Below are positions 1 through 10,403 of a stretch of 64,000 bases of DNA, in pieces. Under the pieces are notes generated by a model. It was not told the DNA's origin. It did not search any database and worked only from the letters and a program-made list of their open reading frames with translations. This stretch comes from Pinus tabuliformis. Taxonomy: Eukaryota > Streptophyta > Pinopsida > Pinales > Pinaceae. The translations under genes were made by a program, and so were the position numbers. The stretch covers positions 1,679,888,167-1,679,952,166 of the forward strand of contig CM062818.1 of assembly GCA_031772625.1 (NCBI GenBank), written 5' to 3'. How positions within the stretch are numbered: position 1 is the stretch's first letter; each line of letters starts with the position of its first letter.

Positions 1-176
1 TCAATATGCTTTAGATGGCTCTTTTCCTTACAATTCTTGTTCTCAGCGGGGTGCTTTTGGAGTTGTTGGCGAAGTGGATACACTAGATAGTTTTTCAGGA
101 CCAAGCTGCCTGACCAATCATGAACCTACTCCATTAGCACATATTCGTCTGCCAAGGCATCGGTGAGCGAATATTT

Positions 177-675
177 TTATGTGGCAACAGTGTTGAGTTT
201 GTTCTCAACCTCCATGATGTAGCTAGTAGATGGATTGGGCAACACTGATGTCACAGCATCTAAACTCTTCTTCAACTCCTTGTTGGTAGCGACAAGGCCC
301 GTGCATGTTGCCTGAATGTGGTCACAACAGTCGACTAGTGTGCATGCAAAAAAGTCCTTAGGGGCTTCAATGACTAAATAATACACAACTGTGGTGAATG
401 TCCATAGCTCCTACAGACCTCATAGTACTCAGGTTGGTTTCGGCCTAAGAATTATTCTTGAGATCCTACTGCCTCAACTCCTGTTGTAGGCGGAGCCCCC
501 GATGGTACGGCAAGTCCTGATGTAGCACTCATGCCTCTCAATCTCAGGCACTCAGTCATGGCGTGAACTTCAACCAAATAATGGGTGCACCACATGTTGG
601 GTCTCGTTAGGTGGACCAACTATAAGTCTTTCAAATTCTCTGTTAGGTTGGCTATCTCGTGTTGGAGTCACATGA
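177..675 (-). pseudogene. Relic of a retroelement gag with zinc-knuckle motifs (left part)
   Basis: Read on the minus strand, 548-589 encodes a degenerate CCHC knuckle. The spacing fits CX2CX4HX4C, but the second Cys is Tyr. A second, shorter knuckle-like motif (CRSYGHSPQLC, CX4HX4C) lies at 383-415, just left of the segment that is duplicated beyond copia-1. The frame is broken and no protease or reverse transcriptase follows, so this is an old fragment rather than a gene. The right-hand copy of part of it is at 6662-6921, with the same Cys-to-Tyr change, so that change predates the duplication. Zinc knuckles of this spacing are typical of retroelement Gag, where they bind RNA. Assignment to gypsy or copia is not possible. 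Positions 1-176 show nothing further. Confidence 0.45.
416..675. repeat. 260-bp direct duplication, left copy (flank of copia-1)
   Basis: This segment is repeated at 6662-6921 with about ten substitutions and no length change. It directly abuts the left LTR of copia-1, and its partner directly abuts the right LTR. It therefore behaves like a giant target-site duplication. The 6 bases before it (CCTACA, 410-415) are the same as the last 6 bases of the right LTR. Confidence 0.9.
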
Positions 676-1114
676 TGTAGGAATTTATAGGGTGAGTTCC
701 TCAAACGGAACACCAAAGGACACCGCTCACAAATAGATCACAGATCAATACACTAGTATTTTGACGTGGTTAAAACCCTCAAAGAGGGAAACAGTCCATG
801 GCCTGAGCCAACGCGGCCACTTCAGGCAATTTATTAATAAAATAATGAAAATTTACATATGCTTCTCTCATATATGGATTACCCTACAAATGACCCTCCA
901 TGCGCTTTAAATAGAAATCATGGACCAATAGGGTGTTAAGCCATGGATCAAGTGTCGGTAATACCGAGGAGAGAATGAACCGTCGGATCACTACATATCG
1001 TGACCGTCGGATTGTAAGTTACAAAATGTACAAGGTAAAGAAACACACTTTACCTAACTCTATACTAGACCAAGTTGTACTTAACTATTTCCTATGTGTC
1101 GGAATATCCTAACA
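676..1114 (-). repeat. Copia-1 3' LTR
   Basis: A 439-bp direct repeat of 6212-6661. Read on the plus strand it runs TGTAGGAATT to ATATCCTAACA, with short inverted ends (TGTAGGA and TCCTA[A/C]A) and the usual TG/CA termini. The polypurine tract lies immediately inside it. Confidence 0.95.
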
Positions 1115-1125
1115 TCCCCCCTTAA
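1115..1125 (-). other. Copia-1 polypurine tract
   Basis: On the minus strand the sequence TTAAGGGGGGA directly precedes the 3' LTR. This is the expected place and composition of the plus-strand priming site for reverse transcription. Confidence 0.8.
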
Positions 1126-1195
1126 GAACAACTTGGGATAGGATTGAAGGGTTTACAAATATGACAAAATAGGAGAAGGAAGGAGGCACTAGAGC

Positions 1196-4100
1196 CTATC
1201 CCCCCTTAGTGACAACTTCCTGAACTCCAACCATAAATCGAAGTTTAGTGAACTTCGCCTCTGTGAGAGCCTTTGTAAAGATGTATGCAACTTGATCATC
1301 TGTTGAACAATATTGCACTTCAAGAACATGGTCGTGAATGAGCTTTCTGATGAAGTGCATGTGCATTTCAATGTGTTTGCTGTGCTGATGTTGGATGGGA
1401 TCTTTGCATAGTTGAATGGCACTTTGATTATCACACCAAAGTGTAGTCGGATGCTGCTGCTGAAATCCAAACTTTGACAAGATCTGATGAAGCCACAAGG
1501 CTTCCTTACTAGCTTCTACGGCACCATGATACTCTGCTTCTGCTGAAGAAAGAGAAATGGCACCTTGTTTCTTGCAAGCCCATGTAATAGGTCCTGAACC
1601 AAGAGTGAACACATAACCTAGAGTAGACTTCTGATCATCAGGGTCACCAGCCCAATCGGAATCAGTGAAACCAACCAATAGAGGAGCTGCTTCGGCACTG
1701 TAATGAATCCCAAACTGAACTGTACCTCAAACATAACAAAGTATTCTTTTAGCTGCTTTCCAATGACTTTCATGTGGGTTTTGCATAAACCGAGCAACAA
1801 GGCCAATGGCAAAGGAAAGATCAGGACGAGTATGGGTTAGATACAAAAGTTTTCCTACAAGTTGATGGTATAAGGTACCATCAACTTCAGGAGAAGTACA
1901 AGTGACTGAAAGTTTGACTCCAGACTGAAGGGGAGAAGGAGCGGGCTTACAGTCTTCCATGTGAAAGTGGCGTAGAATATCACAGGCATACTTGGACTAA
2001 GAAAGGGAAATACCTTCCTTGGATTGCAAGACTTGAAGACCAAGAAAATAATGTAAGTGTCCTAAGTCTGTCATTTCAAACTTCCTTTTAAGGCTAGACT
2101 TCACATGGTTTATAAGGTTGGAATCACTACCAATCAGGATAAGATCATCAACATAAAGAACAAGAATGATAAGAGATTTGCCCACTTTTTTGGTGTAGAT
2201 AGTATTGTCAGAATGACACCTAGAAAAGACATTTTATAAAAGAAAGTTATCCATTTTGGCATACCAAGATCGAGGAGCTTGCTTGAGACCATAAAGGGAT
2301 TTCTTAAGCCGACATACGAGGTTGGAGTCTATTTTTATAAAGCCAATAGGTTGTTCCATATAAATTTCTTCATGCAAGTCCCCATGCAAGAAGGCGGATT
2401 TAACATCCATCTGATGGACTTCCCATTTGAAAGAAGCAGCGAGGGAAACAACAAGGTGGATAGAGTTCATTTTGGAAACAGGGGAGAAGGTTTCAGTGTA
2501 GTCAATGCCTTCAACTTGTGAAAAACCCTTAGCAACAAGACGAGCTTTATGTTTATCAACTTTCCCATCTGGTCCATACTTGGTTCTGTAAACCCATTTG
2601 CATCTAACAAGTTTTCGTCCCTTTGGTAGAGGAACAAGATCCCATGTATCATTTGCCAATAATGAATGATATTCTTCATTTGTAGCTGCTTCCCAATCTG
2701 GATGGCCTGAAGCTTCTGCAAAGGTGTCAGGATCATAATTCACTGAAGCTTGAGCCAGTAAAGAAGAGGCTCTATCGAACTGAGAACGTGTACATCGATG
2801 ATCTGTAGGATCACCGGCAAGATCACCTGCTGCATCCCGAGTAGCACGGACCCATTTTGGAAGCTGAGGAGTTGAAGGAGGATCCTGAGAAGGTGGGGGA
2901 GGATTTTCATCCTCACTTTCATCATCTGAAGAAGAAATATTTTCAAAAGTAGAAGAGATAGGGAGAGGTGGCACATCTGCCGAACTAGGCTCACAGGCCG
3001 ATATATTTTCAGCAAACTTTACATCTCTTCTAATAATAACATTTTTGGACTTAAGTGGAATAAGTCTATATCCTTTGACATCTTCAGAATATCCAACAAA
3101 AATACATTGTTCACTCTTAGGTTCTAAAGCTTTATGTTTCTCATCTGGAATATGGGCCCATGCTTCACTTCCAAAAACATGAAAGTGACTTACATTTGGT
3201 TTGATTGAGCTCCATGCTTCTTCTGGAGTGATATTCTTTAAAACCTTAGTAGGAGTGTGATTTATTATGTAATTTGCACAGTTAATTTCTTTTGCCCAAT
3301 AATTAAGACTAAGTCCTTTAGATTGAAGCATACAATTAGCCATTTCCTTTAAGGTGCGATTCTTCCTTTCAGCTACACCATTTTGTTGTGAAGTATATGG
3401 AACAGTATGTTGCATTTGAATTCCATTCTTAGTGCAAAAGTTGATGAATGTGTTTTTAACATATTCTCCACCATTATCAGATCTTAGCTTAAGAATTTGA
3501 TGTCCGAATTGTTTTCCAACAAAGGCCTTAAAGGCCAAGAACATGTTAAATACTTCACTCTTGATTTTTAAGAAGTATACCCAAGTGCGTCTGGAGAAAT
3601 CATCAATGAAAGTTAAGAAATACTTGTAGCCAGAGAATGAAGCAACTGGAAGTGGACCACATAAATCACTATGCACGAGCTGTAAAGGGGCTGAGGCGTG
3701 CCAAGAGGCACGTTTTTCAAAACTGTCTCGATGATGTTTTCCGAGTACACATCCGGAACAAACACCATCTCTGCAAGATACCATGGGAAGACCTGTCACC
3801 ATATTTTCTTTACATAGATTCTGAAGAGAGCGATAGCTTAAGTGACCAAATCGCTCATGCCAAAGTTTGCTCACTTCATCATTATGAGCAACAAATATTG
3901 AGGGAAGATTTGATGACCCAAAGTTGTGAAACTTATACAACCTTGTAGAATCATCAGCAATGCCAGTAACTAAAATCTGTCTAGGATCTCTTAGGTCCTC
4001 AATTACAACATCGTGAGGTGAAAATTCAACGATTTTACCTTCACCTGAATGGGTTATCTGATATACAGATAGAAGGTTGCAGGATAAGGTTGGAACACAT

Positions 4101-4348
4101 AATACATCATTAAACTGACCATTGTCTAGATGAACAGTTCCAGTCCCTACAACACTAAGAGATCTATCATCACCAACATATATATTTTTGGTGTTACAAT
4201 CATTTAAAGAAGAAAACATGGCTTTGTTTTTGGCCATGTGATAAGAAGCTCCAGAATCAATGAGCCACTCATGAGAATGAGAAGAAGAAGATACATTTAG
4301 TGCATAGCCAGATCGAGATACTTGACAACCACATGCAGAAAGTGCCAT
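1196..4348 (-). pseudogene. Copia-1 pol (protease, integrase, RT, RNase H), three internal stops
   Basis: One reading frame runs from 4348 to 1196 with internal stops at 2234-2236 (TAA), 1997-1999 (TAG) and 1727-1729 (TGA), and no frameshift. Domains in order are: aspartic protease with the motif WLIDSGASYH; integrase zinc finger (HERFGHLS then CSGCVLGKHH); integrase core with the D, D, E segments (HSDLCGP, RSDNGGEY, QNGVAERKN); reverse transcriptase (KWVYRTKYGPDGKV, MDVKSAFLHGDL, YVDDLIL); and RNase H (FTDSDWAGD, SSAEAEYHG, KHIEMHMHFIRK). The last two stops sit where a copia protein normally has Gln and Arg, so CAG-to-TAG and CGA-to-TGA changes are likely. The frame is the same as that of gag, so this was one polyprotein. 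The product acted in the cytoplasmic particle and, as integrase, in the nucleus. Confidence 0.95.
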
Positions 4349-4375
4349 TCCTGAAGATGAAGTTGAAGTTGAAGA

Positions 4376-5281
4376 TTACTCCAAACGGATGTTATGCTTC
4401 TTCATTGCTTCTTCCAAGGCTTCCATTTTCTTAAAGAATTTGGATTCTAAGTGGCCATCTTGATTACAAAAGTTGCAATGTCTATCAGTCTTCTTCCCTT
4501 TGTTTTTAGTTGTCTTATCATTTTGTTGAAATGGTTTTTCATTTTGAGGTTGAAATTGCTTAGGACCCTTGTTTGGTTTAGGACCATTCTTTTTAGGATA
4601 CAAATTCTTAGGATTCTTTGGATTTGGTTGTTGTTGGGTGGCTAACGCTTTCTTAGAAGAGTTTCCAAGATGAAGAAGACCAAGGTTTAAGAGTTTTTCT
4701 TGTTCTCTTATTAAAGAATCACAAAAGGAATCAAAGGAAGGGGACTTGTAGGTTTGTCCTTGAGAAATGAAGGCTTCTCTTGTAGAATAGAAGGTGGAAA
4801 CAAACACAGAATAGGCTGGTCCCAACTTAGTAAGAATGGAGTAGATAAGGCTACTATCTTCTTTCTTAACCTTAACACCTTCCAAGAGAAGTCTAAGGGT
4901 CTTGAACTTGGAATAAAAATCTTCAATGCAAGAAAAATTATTGGGGTCCAATGTAAGCAATTCATTTTCAAGTTGATGGGCTTTAAGTTCGTTTTTAATT
5001 CCAAAGACTTTAGTAATTTTTTGCAGTGCTTCATCAGGAGTATCAAGTTCTGCAATATGGAATCTAAGATCTGGAGAAATAGACATCCCTATCAATCCAC
5101 GTGCTTGGTCTTGCCTATTTTCCCATTTAGCTGCCTTATCTTCATCTTTCGGTTTGGTCTCTTGGCCTGTGGCTATTCTGTAAAGACCTTTACTTCTAAG
5201 TAAATCGACAATATAGGACCACCATTGGAAGTAGTTAGTGCTATCAAGAATGACTTGGCATGGAATTTCCATTTTTAACAT
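4376..5281 (-). CDS. Copia-1 Gag (capsid and nucleocapsid)
   Basis: A 301-residue Gag that starts at the ATG at 5281 with a copia-type N-terminus (DSTNYFQWWSYIVDLLRSKG). A capsid helical region follows, then a Lys/Pro/Asn/Gln-rich linker and a C-terminal zinc knuckle CNFCNQDGHLESKF. The knuckle keeps CX2CX4H but its last Cys is Phe, so zinc binding should be impaired. The stop (TAA, 4376-4378) is in frame with pol, which follows without a shift. Copia elements usually encode Gag-Pol as one ORF, so this stop is probably a mutation, although a programmed readthrough cannot be excluded. Gag packages the element RNA into virus-like particles. Confidence 0.85.
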   Translation of the reverse strand: MLKMEIPCQVILDSTNYFQWWSYIVDLLRSKGLYRIATGQETKPKDEDKAAKWENRQDQARGLIGMSISPDLRFHIAELDTPDEALQKITKVFGIKNELKAHQLENELLTLDPNNFSCIEDFYSKFKTLRLLLEGVKVKKEDSSLIYSILTKLGPAYSVFVSTFYSTREAFISQGQTYKSPSFDSFCDSLIREQEKLLNLGLLHLGNSSKKALATQQQPNPKNPKNLYPKKNGPKPNKGPKQFQPQNEKPFQQNDKTTKNKGKKTDRHCNFCNQDGHLESKFFKKMEALEEAMKKHNIRLE

Positions 5282-5472
5282 AAACTGAAGCTGTAGATGC
5301 TAAAACTAAGTGTACCAATGGAAAGATCTTGAAAAATTAGGCCGTTTAAAAAAAAACGGTTCTGAAAACGTCTTCTGGATGAAGAAGTTATGGCTTTTTG
5401 AAAAAAAATTGATGAAGTCGCCAACGAAGTGCAGGAATGTGCGGAAATGAAAAATCCGCCCCCAAAAAATGG

Positions 5473-5527
5473 AGACTTGAACCCAAGACCTCTACTCTCA
5501 TAAATTAACTTTGCACCAAGTGAGCTA
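5473..5527 (-). other. tRNA-like (SINE-like) A box and B box in the copia-1 leader
   Basis: On the minus strand TAGCTCACTTGG (5527-5516) resembles a pol III A box. GGTTCAAGTCT (5483-5473), about 32 nt downstream, resembles a B box. Each differs from consensus at one or two positions. The spacing is tRNA-like. It may be the remains of a tRNA-derived SINE or a tRNA captured in the untranslated leader. No folded tRNA is evident. Confidence 0.4.
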
Positions 5528-5538
5528 TACAAAAAGTT

Positions 5539-5567
5539 TGAGAGAGAGAGAGAGAGAGGGGGGGGGT
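5539..5567. repeat. (GA)n/(G)n low-complexity run
   Basis: A run of alternating GA followed by a G tract in the copia-1 leader. It is a simple-sequence slippage tract with no coding meaning. Confidence 0.8.
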
Positions 5568-5651
5568 TGATGCTTTGGGTTGCGTGCTTGCTTTGAGAAG
5601 GCTCTTTTTCCCTACAAAACAAAAAACACAAAACCCAACACGGACATACAA

Positions 5652-5895
5652 AAAAACGAACCTTGCGGCTCGAAGTTAGCTTTAGCCGAAAAAATAAATA
5701 TTTTCAAAAATGAACCTTGCGGCTGAAAGTTAGCTTTAGCCGGAAACTAAATATTTTCCTCAATGTTTCTGATTTTCCAAGATCACACTAAGGCGCAGCG
5801 AAAAAGAGCATACGCATGAGAAAAATCCTTCTTTTCTATTTCTGATTTGCCCAGATCGCACAGAGTCACAGGGAAAAGATCATACGCAGAAATAA
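5652..5895. repeat. Short tandem duplications in the copia-1 leader
   Basis: Two separate duplications lie next to each other between gag and the primer site. One has period 54 (copies from 5652 and 5706, sharing GAACCTTGCGGCT and TTAGCTTTAGCC). The other has period about 73 (copies from 5766 and 5839, sharing TTTCTGATTT and CATACGCA). They are imperfect and noncoding. Leader repeats like these may affect packaging or transcription, but the sequence does not show which. Confidence 0.7.
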
Positions 5896-6199
5896 AAGGT
5901 ATAGATCCGGTAATAAAAAAATCTAAATAAACCGAAACCAAAATAAACAGAGAGAAAATAACTGTAAACTGCAAATAAACACTGTATACCTCCAGATCTT
6001 AAAAATGATGCAGCTAGGGCTACCGGAAACCTTTTCACGTGAAACGAAAGGGGTTCCTCACTGGAACAGATGCTCCCAACACAACAGAGCAGTCCTCTCG
6101 GCCCAAAAGCAGTCAGAAACAGTAGATCTAGGAAACGGTAGTCGGATGCAGTTCTACCGGCTTCAGATTTGGATCACCAACGGACGCGGCCCTCAAATA

Positions 6200-6211
6200 G
6201 CTCTGATACCA
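6200..6211 (-). other. Copia-1 primer binding site (initiator Met-tRNA)
   Basis: TGGTATCAGAGC on the minus strand begins at the base next to the 5' LTR. It matches the complement of the 3' end of plant initiator Met-tRNA, the usual primer for plant copia elements. Confidence 0.95.
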
Positions 6212-6661
6212 TGTAGGAATTTACAGGGTGAGTTCCTCAGACAGAACACCAAAGGACACTGCTCACAAACAGATCACAGATCAATACACCAGTATTTTGA
6301 CGTGGTTAAAACCCTCAAAGAGGGAAACAGTCCACGGCCTGAGCCAACGTGGCCACTTCAGGCAATTTATTAATAAAAGAATGAAAATTTACATATGCTT
6401 CTCTCATAGACGGATTACTCTACAAATGACCCTCCATGCACTTTAAATAGAAATCATGGACCAATTGGGTGTTAAGCCACGGATCAAGTGTCGGTAATAC
6501 CGAGGAGAGAATGAACAGTCGGATCACTACATATCGTGACCATCGGATTGTAAGTTACAAAATGTACAAGGTAAAGAAACACACTTTACCTAACTCTATA
6601 CCTAACTCTATACTAGACCAAGTTGTACTTAACCATTTCCTATGTGTCGGAATATCCTACA
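6212..6661 (-). repeat. Copia-1 5' LTR
   Basis: A 450-bp repeat of 676-1114. It is 11-12 bp longer because CCTAACTCTATA is tandemly duplicated near 6588-6611. On the minus strand a TATTTAAA sequence (about 6440-6447) is a candidate TATA box. The plus-strand end is TCCTACA. Confidence 0.95.
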
Positions 6662-6921
6662 GACCTCATAGTACTCAGGTTGGTTTCGGCCTGAGAATTC
6701 TTCTTGAGATCCTACAGCCTCAACTCCTGTTGTAGGCGGAGCCACCGATGGTATGGCAAGTCCTGATGTAGCACTCATGCCTCTCAATCTCAAGCACTCA
6801 GTCACGGCGTGACCTTCAACCAAATAACGGGTGCACCACATGTTGGGTCTCGTTAGGTGGACCAACTATAAGTCTTTCAAATTCTCTGTTAGGTTGGCTA
6901 TCTGGTGTTGGAGTCACATGA
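6662..6921. repeat. 260-bp direct duplication, right copy
   Basis: Copy of 416-675 starting at the base after the right LTR of copia-1. On the minus strand it encodes the same damaged zinc knuckle (CTRYLVEGHAVTEC, 6794-6835). Its far end (CATGA then TTGACGG) continues into 6922 onward, whereas the left copy ends at the LTR. Confidence 0.9.
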
Positions 6922-8039
6922 TTGACGGATCTTCAAATCAAAGAGCTCATCATTCTAATTCTAACGGTGTGAACTACACTCAAATCTGAGCTCGTATGCA
7001 GATGTTAAAGCAAGTCAAATTTATAAATTGACTTGTCTAAATGGCAAGAATGGATGATATGGAAAAGGTCTTCAGTGAATGAGGAGGCACCAAGTGGCAA
7101 GCTGCCATTGGCCCCCACATATTACAAATCACAGTCACAGGTGGATCAGCATTTAAAATCAGCCCAAGAACAACTAGGGTTGTGATGCGATAAGGCAATC
7201 ACAAATCAAAATTGCAATCGGTGAAGGGGAAGGTGTTGTAGAATCGACCCCCGATAGGTTGGGTTGCAATGTGATATTGCAATCGCATGTCACAGGAAAA
7301 ACAAAGTCCTGCATATTGAAAACCCCAGTACTCTGCTAATTGTAAAATGCGATAGTTCCCAGATGTGATGCCACTATAGGTTGCAATTTAATATCCCGTC
7401 AGGTCCACGATATCGTAATTGTAAATAGCCCGTTTCTATTCACAGACCATAATCCCACAAAACTTTCCGATTGCGATTGTCGATATGACCGACACCTTAT
7501 GGTTCATGTAGTGGTGAAATATTCGCCTGGTTAGAGGATTTTGGAGAAAAAATGGGGGGTTCTACCAGTTTTGGAGCAATTTGTGGAACAAATAGTGGGA
7601 GAACTAAGAGAAGTCATACCTTCTTCAGTTCTTATCCAAATTGGTTGAAAAAAGAGGCTAGATAGCCATTTTTGAGTATTTTGAACTCATTGAGACAAGT
7701 GGCAAAGGAATTTGAGCATTATAAACACACTTTTGTTGTAATTTTGAGCATAATATAGAGGCCAAAGCATTGGAAGCTGGACCAAGGAGATGTAGCCCAA
7801 AAGGGGTGAACTCCTCATCAAATCTTTGTGTTGTGTGTTGTATTTTGATGTTATTTGTTGTTATTTTGCTGTTGTTCAACATATGTTTTATGTTAAATTG
7901 TTTATAACATTTACATAAGAAACTCTCATGGGAATCAGTTAATTTAGCAAATTGTGCATCCTTAAGCACTTGATATGCAAATGATAAGCATCTTGGGTTT
8001 TATTCTGAATGGGGAATTAGCACATCATTAATAACCTGC
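6922..8039. other. 1.1 kb without recognisable features
   Basis: No ORF of credible composition, LTR end, TIR or RNA gene was found. The sequence is moderately AT-rich. The stretch next to 6921 may continue the old gag relic on the minus strand, but with no motif to prove it. Confidence 0.4.
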
Positions 8040-8492
8040 TCCATTTCAGATCACTGCTCCTCTCTCACTGCTTCGATCTCATTGAATCACGTCTGACAAC
8101 TGAATGTTACTACTCTGGAGATTGATTTCCCAACAAAATCGATTCTCTGGTGTCTCAAGTGTGTTCTCCAACCCCCATCGAATTTCTTCTTATAGTCTCT
8201 CGTTGAGGCATCAACGAACAAAATTAAAACATAATCAATGGCTAATATTAACTAGAATTCGATCCATGTCTTCTTTTAGAATGTTCTCACCATGACTTAA
8301 TTAATAACCTTTAATTAATCAATTTTCCTAAGTTTATATTTAGGAACCATTAAAAAAATATTAATTATCTTAATTAAGTCACCTCTAGGTGGAATTTCCA
8401 TAAACGATTTCTGGGTTTTGGACAATACATGTATTTTATCATCTCCACCAAATTTCGTGGCTAGAACACATCTAATGCTACAAAAACTAACA
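8040..8492 (-). repeat. Copia-2 3' LTR, truncated
   Basis: Homologous to about 11057-11504, with clear identity from about 8061 (for example AATCAATGGCTAATATTAAC in both). The inner end is CTAACA followed by the polypurine tract. The outer part of the LTR is absent. The exact left limit is uncertain by about 30 bp. Confidence 0.8.
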
Positions 8493-8501
8493 CTCCCTCT
8501 T
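8493..8501 (-). other. Copia-2 polypurine tract
   Basis: AAGAGGGAG on the minus strand lies immediately next to the 3' LTR. Confidence 0.7.
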
Positions 8502-9053
8502 GGCGAGGAATGTGTTCTAGCATTGCAACCTATTGAAGCAGCACCCTGTCTCTGCACCATATTCTGTTACACTGATGATGTCTTGCTGTTGCTTCCCACC
8601 AACTATTGCGAAAATCTAATATGGGATGCATTTATGTTGTTGCTGACCCTGTTGAACTATGTCAATTATTGCAGATGGACTGCAACTCCCTCTCATCCGC
8701 TAATACTGCAACTGCAACATCTATTGCTGAGAAATATCCAACACACTGAACCAACTGTGGTAAGTGTGATGCATTTGTCACCCGAGTCCTGATTGCTATT
8801 AGACTTTGTGCTGTCACTGAAGCCTTTGTGTTGCTGTTGAATTTTCTCTATGCCTACTGCACTGTTGCTAACTCTGCACTGCGTTTTCCAGTAGCTGACT
8901 ACAACTAGCCACTTTATCTGTCACTCTGGCATCTGACTGCACCAACTACCACTGGTGCATCCTACTATTGTGTGTTATGGGCTACCATAGAAAGGTATTG
9001 ATTCATGAGGTGGACCTCCTCAGGTATCCTTCCCTTCCTGTAGCTCTCTCTGG

Positions 9054-9932
9054 CTACAAAACCAAATCACCCCACCTCACTTTTAGAGGTATATCGATGA
9101 TCATGAAAAAATTTCCCTCCAATATGGAGGATAGCTCGTCGATCTCCGTGGATGCAGCTTGCTGATCCTGATTCTCCTCTTTGTCCTTCTTTCTAAGAGG
9201 ACATTGAGAATTGTAGTGGCCAATCTCACCACATCTGAAGCATTTCACCTTGAAAATGTCCTTCTTCCTCCTACTTTTCTCATGCTACCCCTTTAATGTG
9301 AGGGCCACATTCTCTTCTTCCATCACTTGCTTCGTACCACTTCTTCTACTAGTGTTCTCTTCATCAAATTGTGCCTCATCTCCTCCTATTGTAGATCGAC
9401 CCACATTTGATCCCAATCTGGCAACTTTTCTCTACCCAAAATACTCTGGAATAAGACCTGCCTCTCTTCAGAAACATTGTTTAGAGCTAACCGCACCAGT
9501 TTTGTAGGCTGGGGCACTGACCCTACTGCAGACAGTTGGTGTCAGATATCCTAAATCCTAATGAGGAAGGAGTCTATGCACTCCCCTTTATGCATTCTTG
9601 TGCATCTCATCTTCTCCTCAAAATACATCTTCCACTGCTCAGAAGATCCCTCGTATAGTGTAGCAAGTGCCTCCCACATCTATCTTGTAGTATCTTTTCC
9701 AGTTATGTGAGACGCCATGTGATCTCAAAGCCCATTGAGAATCAACCTCTTTGCCTTTGTGATCTCCTTCTTGTAGGCCTTTAGTGGATCTGCATTTGTG
9801 GGTACAACTACCACGTTATCGATGTAATTTGAGATTGTATTCATCTAGAAGACAGGAAATTCTTTCCTTATATATCACATAGTTGGAGGCTCCCTCCAAC
9901 AAATCCTGATCTCTCAACCTTGTTGATGCCAT
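9054..9932 (-). pseudogene. Copia-2 gag, broken, with intact zinc knuckle
   Basis: The minus-strand ATG at 9932-9930 opens a copia-type Gag (MASTRLRDQDLLEGASNYV). Further fragments resemble Gag capsid, for example KAYKKEITKAKRLILNGL and MWEALATLYEGSSEQW. Several stop codons interrupt it. The C-terminal 64 residues are open and carry a perfect CCHC knuckle, CFRCGEIGHYNSQC (about 9201-9242). A charged tail follows and ends at 9054. No protease follows where a complete copia element would have one. Confidence 0.75.
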
Positions 9933-10390
9933 CTCTGCAAAAAATTTAATTCCTCCTCTTCTCCTTTGCGCATCTGCTGACTCCCTCTACACACTCCCTG
10001 CTAGAGTGCGAAAATCAGCTCACAACTACTACGGGTCTGCTAGGAAAAATCAAACTTCTGGACTAAAATTTCTTTGATGTAAGAATTCCCTTAGTGTGTG
10101 CTCTTTGTTCCTCGTGATGCTATTTTGCAATAGAAAACTGCTACAAAATAACTGCGTCCCAACTAAAGATTCGTCCTGTAAGTAAAATATTGCTTCTCCC
10201 TCTACCTCTAGTAATCTTTGATCTAGAAATTTTATTCTTTGTCGAGTCTCTCAGAGAAATAAACTTTCCATAAAAATCAACCCTCTTGGCCAAAGGATTG
10301 CACTGTCACTGAGGGTTTTGAATTGCTACCTACGCAGAGCTTCAAAATTCCTCTTTCCTTCTACTACTGATTTATCTAGATTATGATATG

Positions 10391-10403
10391 TGCTCTGATA
10401 CCA
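10391..10403 (-). other. Copia-2 primer binding site (initiator Met-tRNA)
   Basis: TGGTATCAGAGCA on the minus strand directly follows the end of the 5' LTR. Confidence 0.95.

Larger units (their letters stand above)
676..6661 (-). mobile_element. Copia-1: full-length Ty1/copia retrotransposon
   Basis: A complete LTR retrotransposon of about 6 kb in minus orientation. On its own strand the order is 5' LTR (6661-6212), Met-tRNA primer site (6211-6200), leader, gag (5281-4376), pol with protease, integrase, reverse transcriptase and RNase H (4348-1196), polypurine tract (1123-1115) and 3' LTR (1114-676). Integrase before reverse transcriptase defines Ty1/copia. The LTRs differ by about 4% by eye and one 12-bp tandem duplication. 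No ordinary 5-bp target duplication is present, and a 260-bp one takes its place. The coding frame is continuous but interrupted by four stop codons, so the copy is not autonomous. Confidence 0.95.

Noticed and set aside
8418..8792. 124-codon plus-strand ORF in copia-2
   Set aside because: It crosses the LTR border and polypurine tract on the opposite strand and has no domain.
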